64,000 bases of DNA from Ignavibacterium sp. GTDB taxonomy: Bacteria; Bacteroidota; Ignavibacteria; Ignavibacteriales; Ignavibacteriaceae. Below, piece after piece: positions 1-8,889 of the stretch. The stretch covers positions 186,001 through 250,000 of the forward strand of contig JAVSMP010000001.1 in NCBI GenBank assembly GCA_032027145.1, written 5' to 3'. Positions within the stretch are counted from its first letter, which is position 1, and the number at the start of each line of letters is the position of its first letter. Made by a program: the position numbers and the translations under genes. A model generated the notes under the pieces. That model worked only from the letters and a program-made list of their open reading frames with translations. It had not been told where the DNA came from and did no database searches.

Positions 1-2925
1 GTTACCACCTTATGGGAAAAATCTGTAACTGCCGGATCAAATCCTTTCTGGAATACGGGTAGTTTAACCAGAGGAATAAGCTTTGGTACTGTTGGCGGTA
101 ATAATTATTTCTTCGTTGTAACACGTAATGCCAGCTTAGGTGGAAAGCAAATCATTTATTATGATGCTTTAACCGGTGATTCGCTTGGTCAACTTGATAA
201 TACTGGTATAACTGGTGGTGTGGCGGTTGTAAATGATGTAGAAGTTTCGTCAGATGGAAAAATATTCGTATCAAATATGACAACCAATGCTTCTGCAGAT
301 GCATTTAAGGTCTATAAATATGATTCGCTATCAGCAGCTCCAGTCGTAGTTATTTCTTATAATACTTCCGCTGAGCGATTGGGTGATAAATTTACTGTAG
401 AAGGTTCAACCGCAGATAATTCAATTATAATCTGGGCAGCTGACGCAGTAGCAAACTCAGGTGTAGTTCATAAATTTACAACAACTGATAATGGGGTTTC
501 ATTTACTTCAACTATAGTTGATATCGGCTCACCTGCATCGGCTTCAAGTGCTGCTGTTGGACCATTGTCAGATGGTTCATTTTACTGGAATTCTCATGGC
601 TCTGCCGCTTCTAAATATGACAACACAGGAACACTTATCGGCAGCATTCCAACTACAGTGTTAGGCACTGGTGGAAGTGCTATCAGAAACTTTGGAACCT
701 TCTTGGGTAGTGAATACATTGTTGCAAATGCATTAGGCACCGGAATCGAAAATGCAAAAATAATTAAAGTGCCGGGTGGCGTACCTGCAAGTGCAGAATT
801 GTTTGCACAAACTCCAATGCTTGGTACAAATTCAGCTGGCGGCTTAGGTGATGTTTCGATTCAAAAGATAAACAATTATACTTTTAATGTTTTTGTATTA
901 AGCACAAACAATGGATTCGGTGCGTACCAGGTTGATTTAAGAACTCCATTGGCAGGTGATTACTACATCCCGCAAGGGGCAAATCCAAAAGGGTTCGCAA
1001 CAATTTTTGATGCAGTAGCATCATTAAATATCAATGGAGCTTCAGGCACAGTAAATTTCTTACTTGATGCTGATACTCTTAGAGAAAATTCTTTTACGTT
1101 CAATGCTAATTTGTCAACTGTTAACAATGTAGTTGTAAAACCAGCTCCGGGTAAAAATGTTGTATTAATAGTTACTCCTGGTGCTTCGATGGGAAATGGC
1201 AGCCAGATGATCGGGTTTGATAGAGGTTATGTAACATTTGATGGAAGTAATAATGGATCATCTACTCAAAATTTGATTGTTACAACTGAGACGAATGATG
1301 CACGAGTTCCATTTGGATTAAATACTTCAAATGCTGATACAGTAACAATTAAAAACTTAATCATAAAAAACATTTTTGATGTGGCACTTAATTTTAGATA
1401 TGGTGTTGTAATTAATGATAAGAATGATGTTTGGGGACTACATGTTGAAAACTGTCAGATTGGAACACCTGAGAAACCTGTAAGACGTGATGGTATTGCA
1501 CCCTGGGGAAGTTCAGCACCTAATCAATTTAGATTAATTAATAATGAAATTTACTGCGGAACTCGCGGTGTTGCTACTTTGTATCTGATTGATTCTGATA
1601 TTATTGGTAATAAAATAAATATACTTCCAACAACAGCGGCAGCAACTGATGCTTATAATCATGGTATATATATAACCGGTGCTAATGGTACAATCAATAT
1701 TAATGAGAATTACATTAATTGTCTTGAGAAAACTGTCAATGCCACCTCGTATTTAATCGGAATTGCATTTGCAGGAAACGGCAACACAGCTTCAGATGTT
1801 ATAAACGTATTTAATAATATGGTAAATGTTGGTGCCTCAAATGAAACACGCAATGTTTATGGAATTGGCTTACGTTCTGCACAACCAATGGGTAACTTAA
1901 AAATTTATCATAACACAATCGTAGTAAACGAAATGAGTTCACCATTAGTTAGCTATGCTATTGGTAATCATACAAATGGAACTGGCTCAGTTAATCTGGA
2001 TCTATTAAATAATATAATTATCAATAACCACACAGGCAATTCAGGTTCTGCTGTTATTGGATTAAATACTCCATTGACTGTAACTTTAAGTTCTGATTAT
2101 AATGTGATTCTCGCTAATTCAATCTTAGTCAGTTATCAAGGAACAAATTATACAAATCTTGCTTCCTGGCAAGCAACTGCACAGGATTCTAATTCAATTA
2201 GCAAAGTCGTTAATTTTGTTTCCGCAACCGATTTACACTTAGCCGGTTCTTCTAATGGAGATGTTGATCTTGTCGGAACTCCAATTTCTGAAATTACAAT
2301 TGATATTGATGGCGATCTTAGAAGCACGACCTCACCTTATAAAGGCTCTGATGAAGCATCACTGCCAATTCCTGTTGAGTTAACTGCTTTTAGTGCTACC
2401 TGCGATAACGGAGTTGTAATCCTAAAATGGACAACTGCTACTGAAACGAATAATAAGGGATTTGAAATTCAAAGAAAAGTTAATGATGAATTTGAAGTTT
2501 TAAGCTTTGTGGATGGTATTGGTACTACTACATCACCTCAATTATATAGCTTTACTGATAGAAGCGTTTCCAGCGGAGTTTACAGCTATAGACTAAAGCA
2601 AGTAGATTACAGCGGTGCTTTTACATATTCAAATACAATTGAAATTAATGTTACCGCACCTTCACAATTTGAATTAACTCAGAATTATCCTAATCCTTTT
2701 AACCCAACTACAAAGATCAACTATGCAATTCCATTTGATTCGAAGGTTACAATTTCTGTTTATTCTGTTACTGGCGAATTGGTTGCAGAATTAGTAAATG
2801 ATTTTGTTTCTGCGGGAGCATATAGTGTTGATTTTGATGGAAGTAATCTTGCCAGCGGAATGTATATATATAAAATGACTGCAGGTAATTTTACTAAAAC
2901 AAATAAAATGATGCTGATGAAGTAA
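1..2925 (+). CDS. T9SS cargo protein with beta-helix region, 5'-truncated by window edge
   Basis: The reading frame is open from base 1 and runs to the TAA at 2923-2925, so the real start and signal peptide lie left of the window; the GTG at 220 is not a convincing start because matching coding sequence continues upstream. The first ~310 visible codons look like a repetitive beta-rich domain, possibly DUF4623-like. Next comes a region typical of right-handed parallel beta-helices, with many short N/I/V-rich turns. A fibronectin-III-like module follows, beginning IPVELTAFSA. The last ~80 residues are a type IX secretion sorting domain (QNYPNPFNPTT, ending KTNKMMLMK). Established knowledge: such C-terminal domains direct export across the outer membrane and are then removed. 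The substrate or ligand is unknown. The same Fn3-plus-sorting architecture recurs in the protein at 17313-18671. Confidence 0.88.
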   Translation, partial: VTTLWEKSVTAGSNPFWNTGSLTRGISFGTVGGNNYFFVVTRNASLGGKQIIYYDALTGDSLGQLDNTGITGGVAVVNDVEVSSDGKIFVSNMTTNASADAFKVYKYDSLSAAPVVVISYNTSAERLGDKFTVEGSTADNSIIIWAADAVANSGVVHKFTTTDNGVSFTSTIVDIGSPASASSAAVGPLSDGSFYWNSHGSAASKYDNTGTLIGSIPTTVLGTGGSAIRNFGTFLGSEYIVANALGTGIENAKIIKVPGGVPASAELFAQTPMLGTNSAGGLGDVSIQKINNYTFNVFVLSTNNGFGAYQVDLRTPLAGDYYIPQGANPKGFATIFDAVASLNINGASGTVNFLLDADTLRENSFTFNANLSTVNNVVVKPAPGKNVVLIVTPGASMGNGSQMIGFDRGYVTFDGSNNGSSTQNLIVTTETNDARVPFGLNTSNADTVTIKNLIIKNIFDVALNFRYGVVINDKNDVWGLHVENCQIGTPEKPVRRDGIAPWGSSAPNQFRLINNEIYCGTRGVATLYLIDSDIIGNKINILPTTAAATDAYNHGIYITGANGTININENYINCLEKTVNATSYLIGIAFAGNGNTASDVINVFNNMVNVGASNETRNVYGIGLRSAQPMGNLKIYHNTIVVNEMSSPLVSYAIGNHTNGTGSVNLDLLNNIIINNHTGNSGSAVIGLNTPLTVTLSSDYNVILANSILVSYQGTNYTNLASWQATAQDSNSISKVVNFVSATDLHLAGSSNGDVDLVGTPISEITIDIDGDLRSTTSPYKGSDEASLPIPVELTAFSATCDNGVVILKWTTATETNNKGFEIQRKVNDEFEVLSFVDGIGTTTSPQLYSFTDRSVSSGVYSYRLKQVDYSGAFTYSNTIEINVTAPSQFELTQNYPNPFNPTTKINYAIPFDSKVTISVYSVTGELVAELVNDFVSAGAYSVDFDGSNLASGMYIYKMTAGNFTKTNKMMLMK

Positions 2926-2946
2926 ACGGTAGGCAGGTTAATAATT

Positions 2947-2973
2947 AAGGCACGAGAGATCGTGCCTTTTTTA
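2947..2973 (+). terminator. Rho-independent terminator of the left-edge cargo gene
   Basis: A perfect 9-bp stem (2947-2955 with 2960-2968) closes a GAGA tetraloop and is followed by a T-rich run. It sits 22 bases after the stop of the left-edge gene and just before the convergent stop at 2976. Confidence 0.85.
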
Positions 2974-2975
2974 TT

Positions 2976-5657
2976 TTAAATATCCAGCCAGTAAGAAAAC
3001 TTGGCAAGTAATATATTATCAGATTCTGATCTTAAAAGATTTGAGAAATCATTCGTAAAGTTTAATCTGCCGGGATTATCAAAATTAGTACGGCTGTTAG
3101 TCCACGCAAAATAAAAAACAGAGCCGGGAAAAACTTCCCATCTTAATACTACATTACCGCGTAATGATTTAAAGTTAAAATCAGGATTGTTTATGCTGAA
3201 CTGCTCTGCAGAACCGTTTCCATCAGGATCAATTAAATATGAATCATCTTCTTTATTATAATTAATCTCAGAGCCATTACTTCCGTAAATTAAGACATCC
3301 AGAGTCGGAGGATTAATTATTTCTTTAAATCCTTCATAATCCCCCATTGCAATTAACGGTTGAATATAAAGCTGCAAGCTTAAAGTTGGAGTAAATATCC
3401 AGTTTAATCTTATGTTTGCAGATATAGTTTCCTGCCTAAGATCTGCAAAAATGTAACGCTTATTGTAAGTGCTTGCAGCAAGCGGATCTGAAATATTTTT
3501 AACCCATTGAAATAATGTTTTGTTTATCGAGTATTCCGGTCCTATTGTAAAACTTATCTGCGAACTTGGCTTCCATTCAAGATCAAGACCAAGGCGTTTT
3601 TCATTGCTGTTAAGTGCATTCTGCCCAAAACTAAAGTAAGGATACACAATTATTTTTTCACGGCTGTCTGTATAAGCATTTATGTTGATTGAATAATTTT
3701 CCGGTATATTAAGTTTTGGTCCGCCTCTTGTCAGCGTGGTTGATACTGATTCAAAATTATAGTTTGAATTAAAACTTACACCACAGTAATTAAGAAATTG
3801 AGTGCTTGCAGCTAAATAAAATCCTTTTCTTGCGATATTACCTTCATAATCAGAAGTTATATTATAAGCCAGATAAATATTTTTTCTTCTGAAAATATCA
3901 TCCGGTTCGAACCAGCGATATCCGGTAAGAATATGTCCGTTAATTCTATCAGCAAACAATTGAGAGCCAAGATCATTGTATTCAAAGCCAGGGGAAACCA
4001 AACCAACTGCAGCATTAACATAAAAATTGCCTTTTTGTTTGTTCAACATAATACGAGTAAAATATCCGCTGATAGAGGTCATTGAAGAATCAAGAGGCAT
4101 ATAGGTTTTATCAGGTCTTTGCATATACCGATAAGGTTGTTTCTGTAATCGTAACATATAATCTTCTGAACCTGAAGTGTAAGAGCCGATAAGCATACCT
4201 GTTAAAACATAAGTCTCATCTTCATCTAAAAATGTCCAGCCATCCAACCCCAAAGTATATGCCTGATTGCTTAATCTTGCAGAGAGGTTTTTATCTTTAA
4301 GTTCTCTGTTAACTGAAGTAAAGATCATTCCTACAGCTTGCCTGCCGGAATTAAATTCCTTTTGTGTTCTTAAAACACTGTAATGAGTTAACGGTTCAAC
4401 TTCTTCTTCAACTTGCTCACCAATATCTGTATGAATTACAGCAAAAGTTCTTTCAGTAACAGAACTTAATAAACCAACAGACCAGCTTTCATCAATTTTT
4501 CCGGTAAGTTTGGCAGCTCCAAGTATTCTTGTTTCAGATGGATAATTTATATAGCCCTCACCGGATACATTTCCCTGTGGTAATCTTCCGATTCTTCTTG
4601 AATAAAATAACTCCGGTACACCAAAATTAAATCCCCAATTATTATTAGCACCTCCGAATCCAAAAGAAAAGATATTGGAGCCTTCTATAAAGAAAGGGCG
4701 TTTCTCGGTATAAAATGTTTCAAAGGCTGAAAGGTTTACAATTGCAGGATCGACTTCTACCTGTCCAAAATCCGGATTGAATGTTGCATCCACATTAAGA
4801 TTACTTCCCAGACTAAACTTAAGATCAGCACCAAATGAAGTTTTATACTGATTTGATTTATAGAAAGGGTCATCAGGATTATGGATAAGATATTGTGCCT
4901 TTTGAACAAAATAAGGAAGCAATTCAAATCTTTGTTTTTGTTTTATTCCTTCTAATCCAATAAGATCTGCAAACCGGGAAACAAAACCGCTTTCATTCTT
5001 TGGGACCATCACATAAAAAGACATTTCGTGTTTGCGCTTGATATCACGATTAAGATTAATGCCCCATGTCATTTTATCTGATTCATTAAATCTTAATTGG
5101 GTAAATGGAATTCTAATTTCAACATTCCATCCGTTTTCATCAACAGTGGTTTTATTTTCCCATACTCCATCCCATGAATTATCGTCCCAACTATCATTAA
5201 AAAAAGTTCCATCTGCAACTGAACCACCGGCATTTACGGCAAAAAAATAACCGGTTCTATCATCATTATATGTATCCAGGTAAACGAAGAACCAATCAGA
5301 CTCAACAATATTATCTCTCCGCATCAATGTAACATCTATTGAATCTGGGCTGGAATCCCAAAATCTCCCGCTTATATAAATATTATGATCATCGTGTGAA
5401 ACCCAAACTTCCGATCTTTCGGAAACAGGTTTTCCTTCATGTGGATCCTTTTGAGTGAAGGTTGTAATTGCAGGAAGAGAATATACCTGCTCATTGAGAA
5501 TGCCATCAACAACTATCTCCTCAGTCAGTTTATAAGATTGAATTGCTTGAGTTGAATCGTTTTTTGCTGCAAGAATATTTAATGATATTAAAAGTATAAA
5601 AGTAACAGTAGTAAAATATTTTTTCATACTTTTGTTGTTTGTTTTAACTTCAGACAT
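2976..5657 (-). CDS. CBM9-like / DUF5916 outer-membrane protein
   Basis: The 893-residue product has a signal peptide (MKKYFTTVTF... to about residue 31 of the long form). A family-9 carbohydrate-binding-like domain follows at roughly residues 45-235 (EEIVVDGILNE, SERSEVWVSHDD, RNDIVESDWFFVYLDTYNDDRTGYFFAVN). The long C-terminal part is rich in alternating hydrophobic/aromatic strands and ends in WLDI, as expected for an outer-membrane beta-barrel. This is the architecture of DUF5916 proteins, common in Bacteroidota and of unknown transport role. Two starts are possible: the outer ATG at 5657 or the ATG at 5627, which begins directly at the signal peptide and looks more natural; neither has a clear Shine-Dalgarno. 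The gene stands alone. Confidence 0.85.
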   Translation of the reverse strand: MSEVKTNNKSMKKYFTTVTFILLISLNILAAKNDSTQAIQSYKLTEEIVVDGILNEQVYSLPAITTFTQKDPHEGKPVSERSEVWVSHDDHNIYISGRFWDSSPDSIDVTLMRRDNIVESDWFFVYLDTYNDDRTGYFFAVNAGGSVADGTFFNDSWDDNSWDGVWENKTTVDENGWNVEIRIPFTQLRFNESDKMTWGINLNRDIKRKHEMSFYVMVPKNESGFVSRFADLIGLEGIKQKQRFELLPYFVQKAQYLIHNPDDPFYKSNQYKTSFGADLKFSLGSNLNVDATFNPDFGQVEVDPAIVNLSAFETFYTEKRPFFIEGSNIFSFGFGGANNNWGFNFGVPELFYSRRIGRLPQGNVSGEGYINYPSETRILGAAKLTGKIDESWSVGLLSSVTERTFAVIHTDIGEQVEEEVEPLTHYSVLRTQKEFNSGRQAVGMIFTSVNRELKDKNLSARLSNQAYTLGLDGWTFLDEDETYVLTGMLIGSYTSGSEDYMLRLQKQPYRYMQRPDKTYMPLDSSMTSISGYFTRIMLNKQKGNFYVNAAVGLVSPGFEYNDLGSQLFADRINGHILTGYRWFEPDDIFRRKNIYLAYNITSDYEGNIARKGFYLAASTQFLNYCGVSFNSNYNFESVSTTLTRGGPKLNIPENYSININAYTDSREKIIVYPYFSFGQNALNSNEKRLGLDLEWKPSSQISFTIGPEYSINKTLFQWVKNISDPLAASTYNKRYIFADLRQETISANIRLNWIFTPTLSLQLYIQPLIAMGDYEGFKEIINPPTLDVLIYGSNGSEINYNKEDDSYLIDPDGNGSAEQFSINNPDFNFKSLRGNVVLRWEVFPGSVFYFAWTNSRTNFDNPGRLNFTNDFSNLLRSESDNILLAKFSYWLDI

Positions 5658-5861
5658 AATTGTTTTCTATATGGTGGTCCGGTATAGATTAATTAAATTA
5701 TATTTTGTGCAATAATAAATTGATCAGTAGATTATTCCTGATGTATTTACTGATAAGGAGGAAATAACTGATAAACGGTTTAGTTAAAAAATGTATTGAC
5801 TTACTAATTCAGCCTGCAACTGACTTTAATACAATTTTTCAAAAGTCTTTTTTATAATCTG

Positions 5862-6033
5862 TTCACTCTCCGATAAGCCCGATAAAACAATCACAACTTC
5901 TGTTATCCTGAGCGAAGTCGAAGGATGACATTTTCTTCTTACACTTTTCAGAAATTTCAAAATTAATTCACTCTCCGATAAGCCCGGTGAAACAATTACA
6001 ACTTCTGTTATCCTGAGCGAAGTCGAAGGATGA
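5862..6033. repeat. Two 67-bp direct repeats in a 491-bp gene-free gap
   Basis: Copies at 5862-5928 and 5967-6033 begin ttcactctccgataagccc and end cgaaggatga. They differ at about three positions and are offset by 105 bp. Each ends in the hairpin-prone core tcctgagcgaagtcgaagga, which recurs at 26913-26942. The rest of the 5658-6148 gap is AT-rich and shows no gene or RNA I can recognise. It separates DUF5916 from the 3' end of the sigma-factor operon. Confidence 0.85.
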
Positions 6034-6148
6034 TGATTTGGAATCCCGCTACTTTTACTCCGCAGCTAACACAGATACTGAAATAAATTCACATTAATCT
6101 TTGGTTAGTGCAGAATACCCACACCAATTATTTCTTCAGAGGTTTCTA

Positions 6149-7225
6149 TTATTTTTTATTGATTTTTATCTTGCCAAAACCGCTATTCAATTCTATTACA
6201 GCCCCGCCGCCGTTAAGTACGTACTTTTTTATAAGATTGTTTTTTTGCAAATTAACTTTAATAGCTTCAAAATCTGATCTGATCAAATTAACTTTTTCAG
6301 ATTCATTAAGCTTTGAGTTAACATAAACAGATGCAACAATACTAACTTTTGCTTCCAAAGGTATTTTTAAAGTGATATCACCGCTTGCTGTATTAAACTC
6401 ACTATGGCTTTTATCAGTTGGGTTTAATTCAGCATAAATGTTACCTCCGGCAGTATTTGCTTCAATTGAGCCGGAAATATTTTTCAGATTTATATTACCG
6501 CCCGCTGTATTGACTTCTACTTTTCCAGTTGCGCCTTCAAGAATAATATTTCCGCCGGCTGTTGATAGTTCAGCATCCCCTGAAATTTTACCAACCGAAA
6601 TATTACCGCCAGCTGTAGAAACTTCAGCACTGCTTTCAATATTACCAATTGAGACATTACCGCCTACGGTGCTTACGCTAGTGTTACTCTTCAAATTACC
6701 TATTGATATGCTGCCGCCTCCACTTGCTATTTCCGATAAGCCGTTTACATCTCCAACTGAAATATTTCCTCCGGCAGTAGATAAAGAAAGTCTTTCGCCT
6801 GCATCATCCATTTTAATATTGCCGCCGCCTGTAGCGATTACAATTTTCCCGGAGATATTTCCATCTATTTTAATATTTCCACCTCCAGTTGATAAATCCA
6901 CATCTAAATACATTGGTATTGATAACTCGATATAAAAATCATCTGATTCTTTTCCTTTAAACTCAAGTTTAATTGTTTTGCCTGTCTGTTCAATAGTAAG
7001 GTTTTTGAGATCGTTCTCATCAACATTAACAGCTTTTAAGTATGCCTGATCTTTACTCCATACAGTAACATTAATATTCCCGTAAGTTGAGATTATTTCC
7101 ACTCTATCTCCTTTAGAAACATTAAAGGATTTTTCCTTATCAGCAGCATAGGTAAATACCAGAAAGCCATACATAATGAACACAATAAGTGTCATCAGAT
7201 TCATTAACCAATTTTTTAATCTCAT
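6149..7225 (-). CDS. DUF4097-like beta-helix repeat protein of the sigma operon
   Basis: The 358-residue product has an N-terminal hydrophobic signal/anchor (residues ~8-28). The central part, roughly residues 95-265, is built from about nine 18-19-residue repeats of the pattern TAGGNIsvG (variants TGGGNIKI, SGGGSISI, TVGGNVSI). This fits a right-handed beta-solenoid of the DUF4097/'head GIN' putative adhesin family, exported to the periplasm or cell surface. The gene starts 2 bp after the stop of the anti-sigma gene and is almost surely co-transcribed with it and the ECF sigma factor. That arrangement suggests it is a target or sensor partner of the regulon (inference). The repeats also create long antisense open frames (for example 6438-6935) that are not genes. 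Confidence 0.82.
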   Translation of the reverse strand: MRLKNWLMNLMTLIVFIMYGFLVFTYAADKEKSFNVSKGDRVEIISTYGNINVTVWSKDQAYLKAVNVDENDLKNLTIEQTGKTIKLEFKGKESDDFYIELSIPMYLDVDLSTGGGNIKIDGNISGKIVIATGGGNIKMDDAGERLSLSTAGGNISVGDVNGLSEIASGGGSISIGNLKSNTSVSTVGGNVSIGNIESSAEVSTAGGNISVGKISGDAELSTAGGNIILEGATGKVEVNTAGGNINLKNISGSIEANTAGGNIYAELNPTDKSHSEFNTASGDITLKIPLEAKVSIVASVYVNSKLNESEKVNLIRSDFEAIKVNLQKNNLIKKYVLNGGGAVIELNSGFGKIKINKK

Positions 7226-7227
7226 CT

Positions 7228-8160
7228 TTAATACTCCTTTATAATATTTCTTAACTGATATCTCACGTAATTATTTTGATCCAACTGTATTTTATCTTTT
7301 AGTGTTGTTAAATCAGACTCATCAAGCTTAATACCCTTTTTTGAAGTTTCCATCAAGCTGTTAATTGCATCAATCCTGATTCCTGCTGATGTATCATTTA
7401 ACAAAACATAGATAAGAGCATCTTTTATTTCTTTATCAACACTAAGTTCGTTAAATGATTTTATAGCTTCACGCCTTACTCCCGGATTATTATCATACTT
7501 TGCAACCGATATTAAAGCGTTCTTCAGCTCATCGTCATTTTTGTGCTGACTACTTGCATTGATAACATTAATAGAGTTTAGTCTTGTACCTGGATTTTTT
7601 TCATTCAGAATCGCATAGATTAATATTTCCCGGACTCTTGAGTCATTAATATTTCCTTTAATTCTTCCCGACTTAACCAATTCGTATGTAAATTCAATTT
7701 CACCATCATCCGGGTCTGCGTCAAGAAAATTAATGTTCTGTGTCTTTGAAAAATCAGCAAAGTTTAATCCCACTTTAGAATCATTAACAGCAGGGTCTTT
7801 GAATATTAAATAACCGATAAATAATCCAGCCAACAAAACCACAGCACCGCCAAATGCAATTCCAATTGGTTTGATCATAAAAGATGAAAACACCTGGGTT
7901 AATACTTTTATTATTGATGTTTTATTTTTTTGGGCTTTCAGATAACCGCGCAATTCTGCTCTGGCTTCAAATAACAACTTATCCTCAAACTCATTGTTTT
8001 CATTCTCATTAATGCTGTTAAATATTTTTTTAAATAGTTCAAAATGAGTTTTACATTGCGGACATCTAATAAGATGCTGTTCCAATAATTTTTTATCAGC
8101 TTCATCTATTTCATTATAAAAGAAATACTGGATTAACTCTTCATATTTTTCATGCTGCAT
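7228..8160 (-). CDS. Zinc-finger anti-sigma factor with C-terminal HEAT-like repeats
   Basis: The 310-residue product begins with an anti-sigma zinc-finger motif (H29, C33, C36 in EQHLIRCPQC). A single membrane-spanning segment follows at about residues 95-117. The periplasmic C-terminal half (about 170-305) consists of three or four alpha-helical HEAT-like repeats recognisable by their recurring (V/T)R.(D/E)AI.S or TRLNSIN segments. Known role of the family: the cytoplasmic domain sequesters the cognate ECF sigma factor until an envelope signal arrives. The gene lies 20 bp downstream of the sigma gene and 2 bp upstream of the DUF4097-like gene. The HEAT repeats may be the signal-sensing or protein-binding part (inference). 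Confidence 0.85.
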   Translation of the reverse strand: MQHEKYEELIQYFFYNEIDEADKKLLEQHLIRCPQCKTHFELFKKIFNSINENENNEFEDKLLFEARAELRGYLKAQKNKTSIIKVLTQVFSSFMIKPIGIAFGGAVVLLAGLFIGYLIFKDPAVNDSKVGLNFADFSKTQNINFLDADPDDGEIEFTYELVKSGRIKGNINDSRVREILIYAILNEKNPGTRLNSINVINASSQHKNDDELKNALISVAKYDNNPGVRREAIKSFNELSVDKEIKDALIYVLLNDTSAGIRIDAINSLMETSKKGIKLDESDLTTLKDKIQLDQNNYVRYQLRNIIKEY

Positions 8161-8180
8161 ATTTTCACCTTTTTTGGAAT

Positions 8181-8744
8181 TTAGAATGCACCTGCAAGCT
8201 TTAATTGTAATTTTCTAACCGCATCAAATAAGTATTTTTTAATTGTACCTTCTTTACAGTTCATTATTTCTGCAATCTCTTTAATCTTATATCCTTCGTA
8301 GTGCTTTAACAGGAAACTCATTTTCTGATTTGGTGAAAGAGATTCCAGTGCCTTATTAATTTTAATTTCAAATTCTGCTTTTTCAGTAATTACTTCAGGT
8401 GTAAGGTCTTCACTTCCTGAAATCTGAGAAATAGGTGATGCTTCATCATCAGCATCAATGGTAATCTGATTAAACCTATTCTGTTTACGCTTATAAGTAA
8501 TGCACATATTTGTTGCTATCCTGAAAAGCCAGGTGGAGAACTCACTTTTAAATTGAAAGCCTGATAAATTTTTATAAACCCGGATAAAAACTTCCTGATA
8601 AATATCTTTAGCATCATCAGGGTTAGCAGTGTATTTTAATGCCAGCCGAAGAACCATTTTATCATAACGATAAATCAGTTCTTCGAATGCAAGAGCATCT
8701 CCTCTTTGAGCTTTAAGGATTAATTCATTTTCAGTTAAATGCAT
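8181..8744 (-). CDS. ECF-type RNA polymerase sigma factor
   Basis: The 187-residue product has the two conserved ECF blocks. Region 2 spans about 25-95 (FEELIYRYDKMVLRLA, DAKDIYQEVFIRVYKNL, FSTWLFRIATNMCI). Region 4 spans about 130-182 (LSPNQKMSFLLKHYEGYKIKEIAEIMNCKEGTIK). The length is normal for the RpoE-like group. It heads the three-gene minus-strand operon with its anti-sigma factor, and such operons commonly autoregulate. I could not identify an ECF-type operator with confidence in the 145 bp upstream. The target genes are unknown; the linked beta-solenoid gene is the only one supported by position. Confidence 0.93.
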   Translation of the reverse strand: MHLTENELILKAQRGDALAFEELIYRYDKMVLRLALKYTANPDDAKDIYQEVFIRVYKNLSGFQFKSEFSTWLFRIATNMCITYKRKQNRFNQITIDADDEASPISQISGSEDLTPEVITEKAEFEIKINKALESLSPNQKMSFLLKHYEGYKIKEIAEIMNCKEGTIKKYLFDAVRKLQLKLAGAF

Positions 8745-8841
8745 TTACAATTTCTTTTATCTTTTCATTAGACCTTAGAAGATTAAAAAAGGTTGTGATA
8801 CCTATGAATATTTTTTTACTGCTTTTTTGTTAATAAAATAA

Positions 8842-8864
8842 AACCTGCATTTGTGGTGCAGGTT
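8842..8864 (-). terminator. Terminator of the TonB-receptor-like gene
   Basis: On the minus strand an 8-bp perfect stem AACCTGCA/TGCAGGTT with a 7-nt loop is followed by TTATTTTATT. It begins 26 bases after the receptor stop at 8890. Confidence 0.75.
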
Positions 8865-8889
8865 CAATTAAAAATATATTTAGTAATGT

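Noticed and set aside
220-2925. GTG at 220 as the start of the left-edge cargo protein
   Set aside because: The same frame is open and coding-like from base 1, and the product would lack a signal peptide.
6438-6935. 165-residue plus-strand open frame, proline-rich
   Set aside because: It is the antisense shadow of the TAGGNI repeats of the DUF4097-like gene; the Pro-rich pattern arises from reverse-reading Gly-Gly codons.
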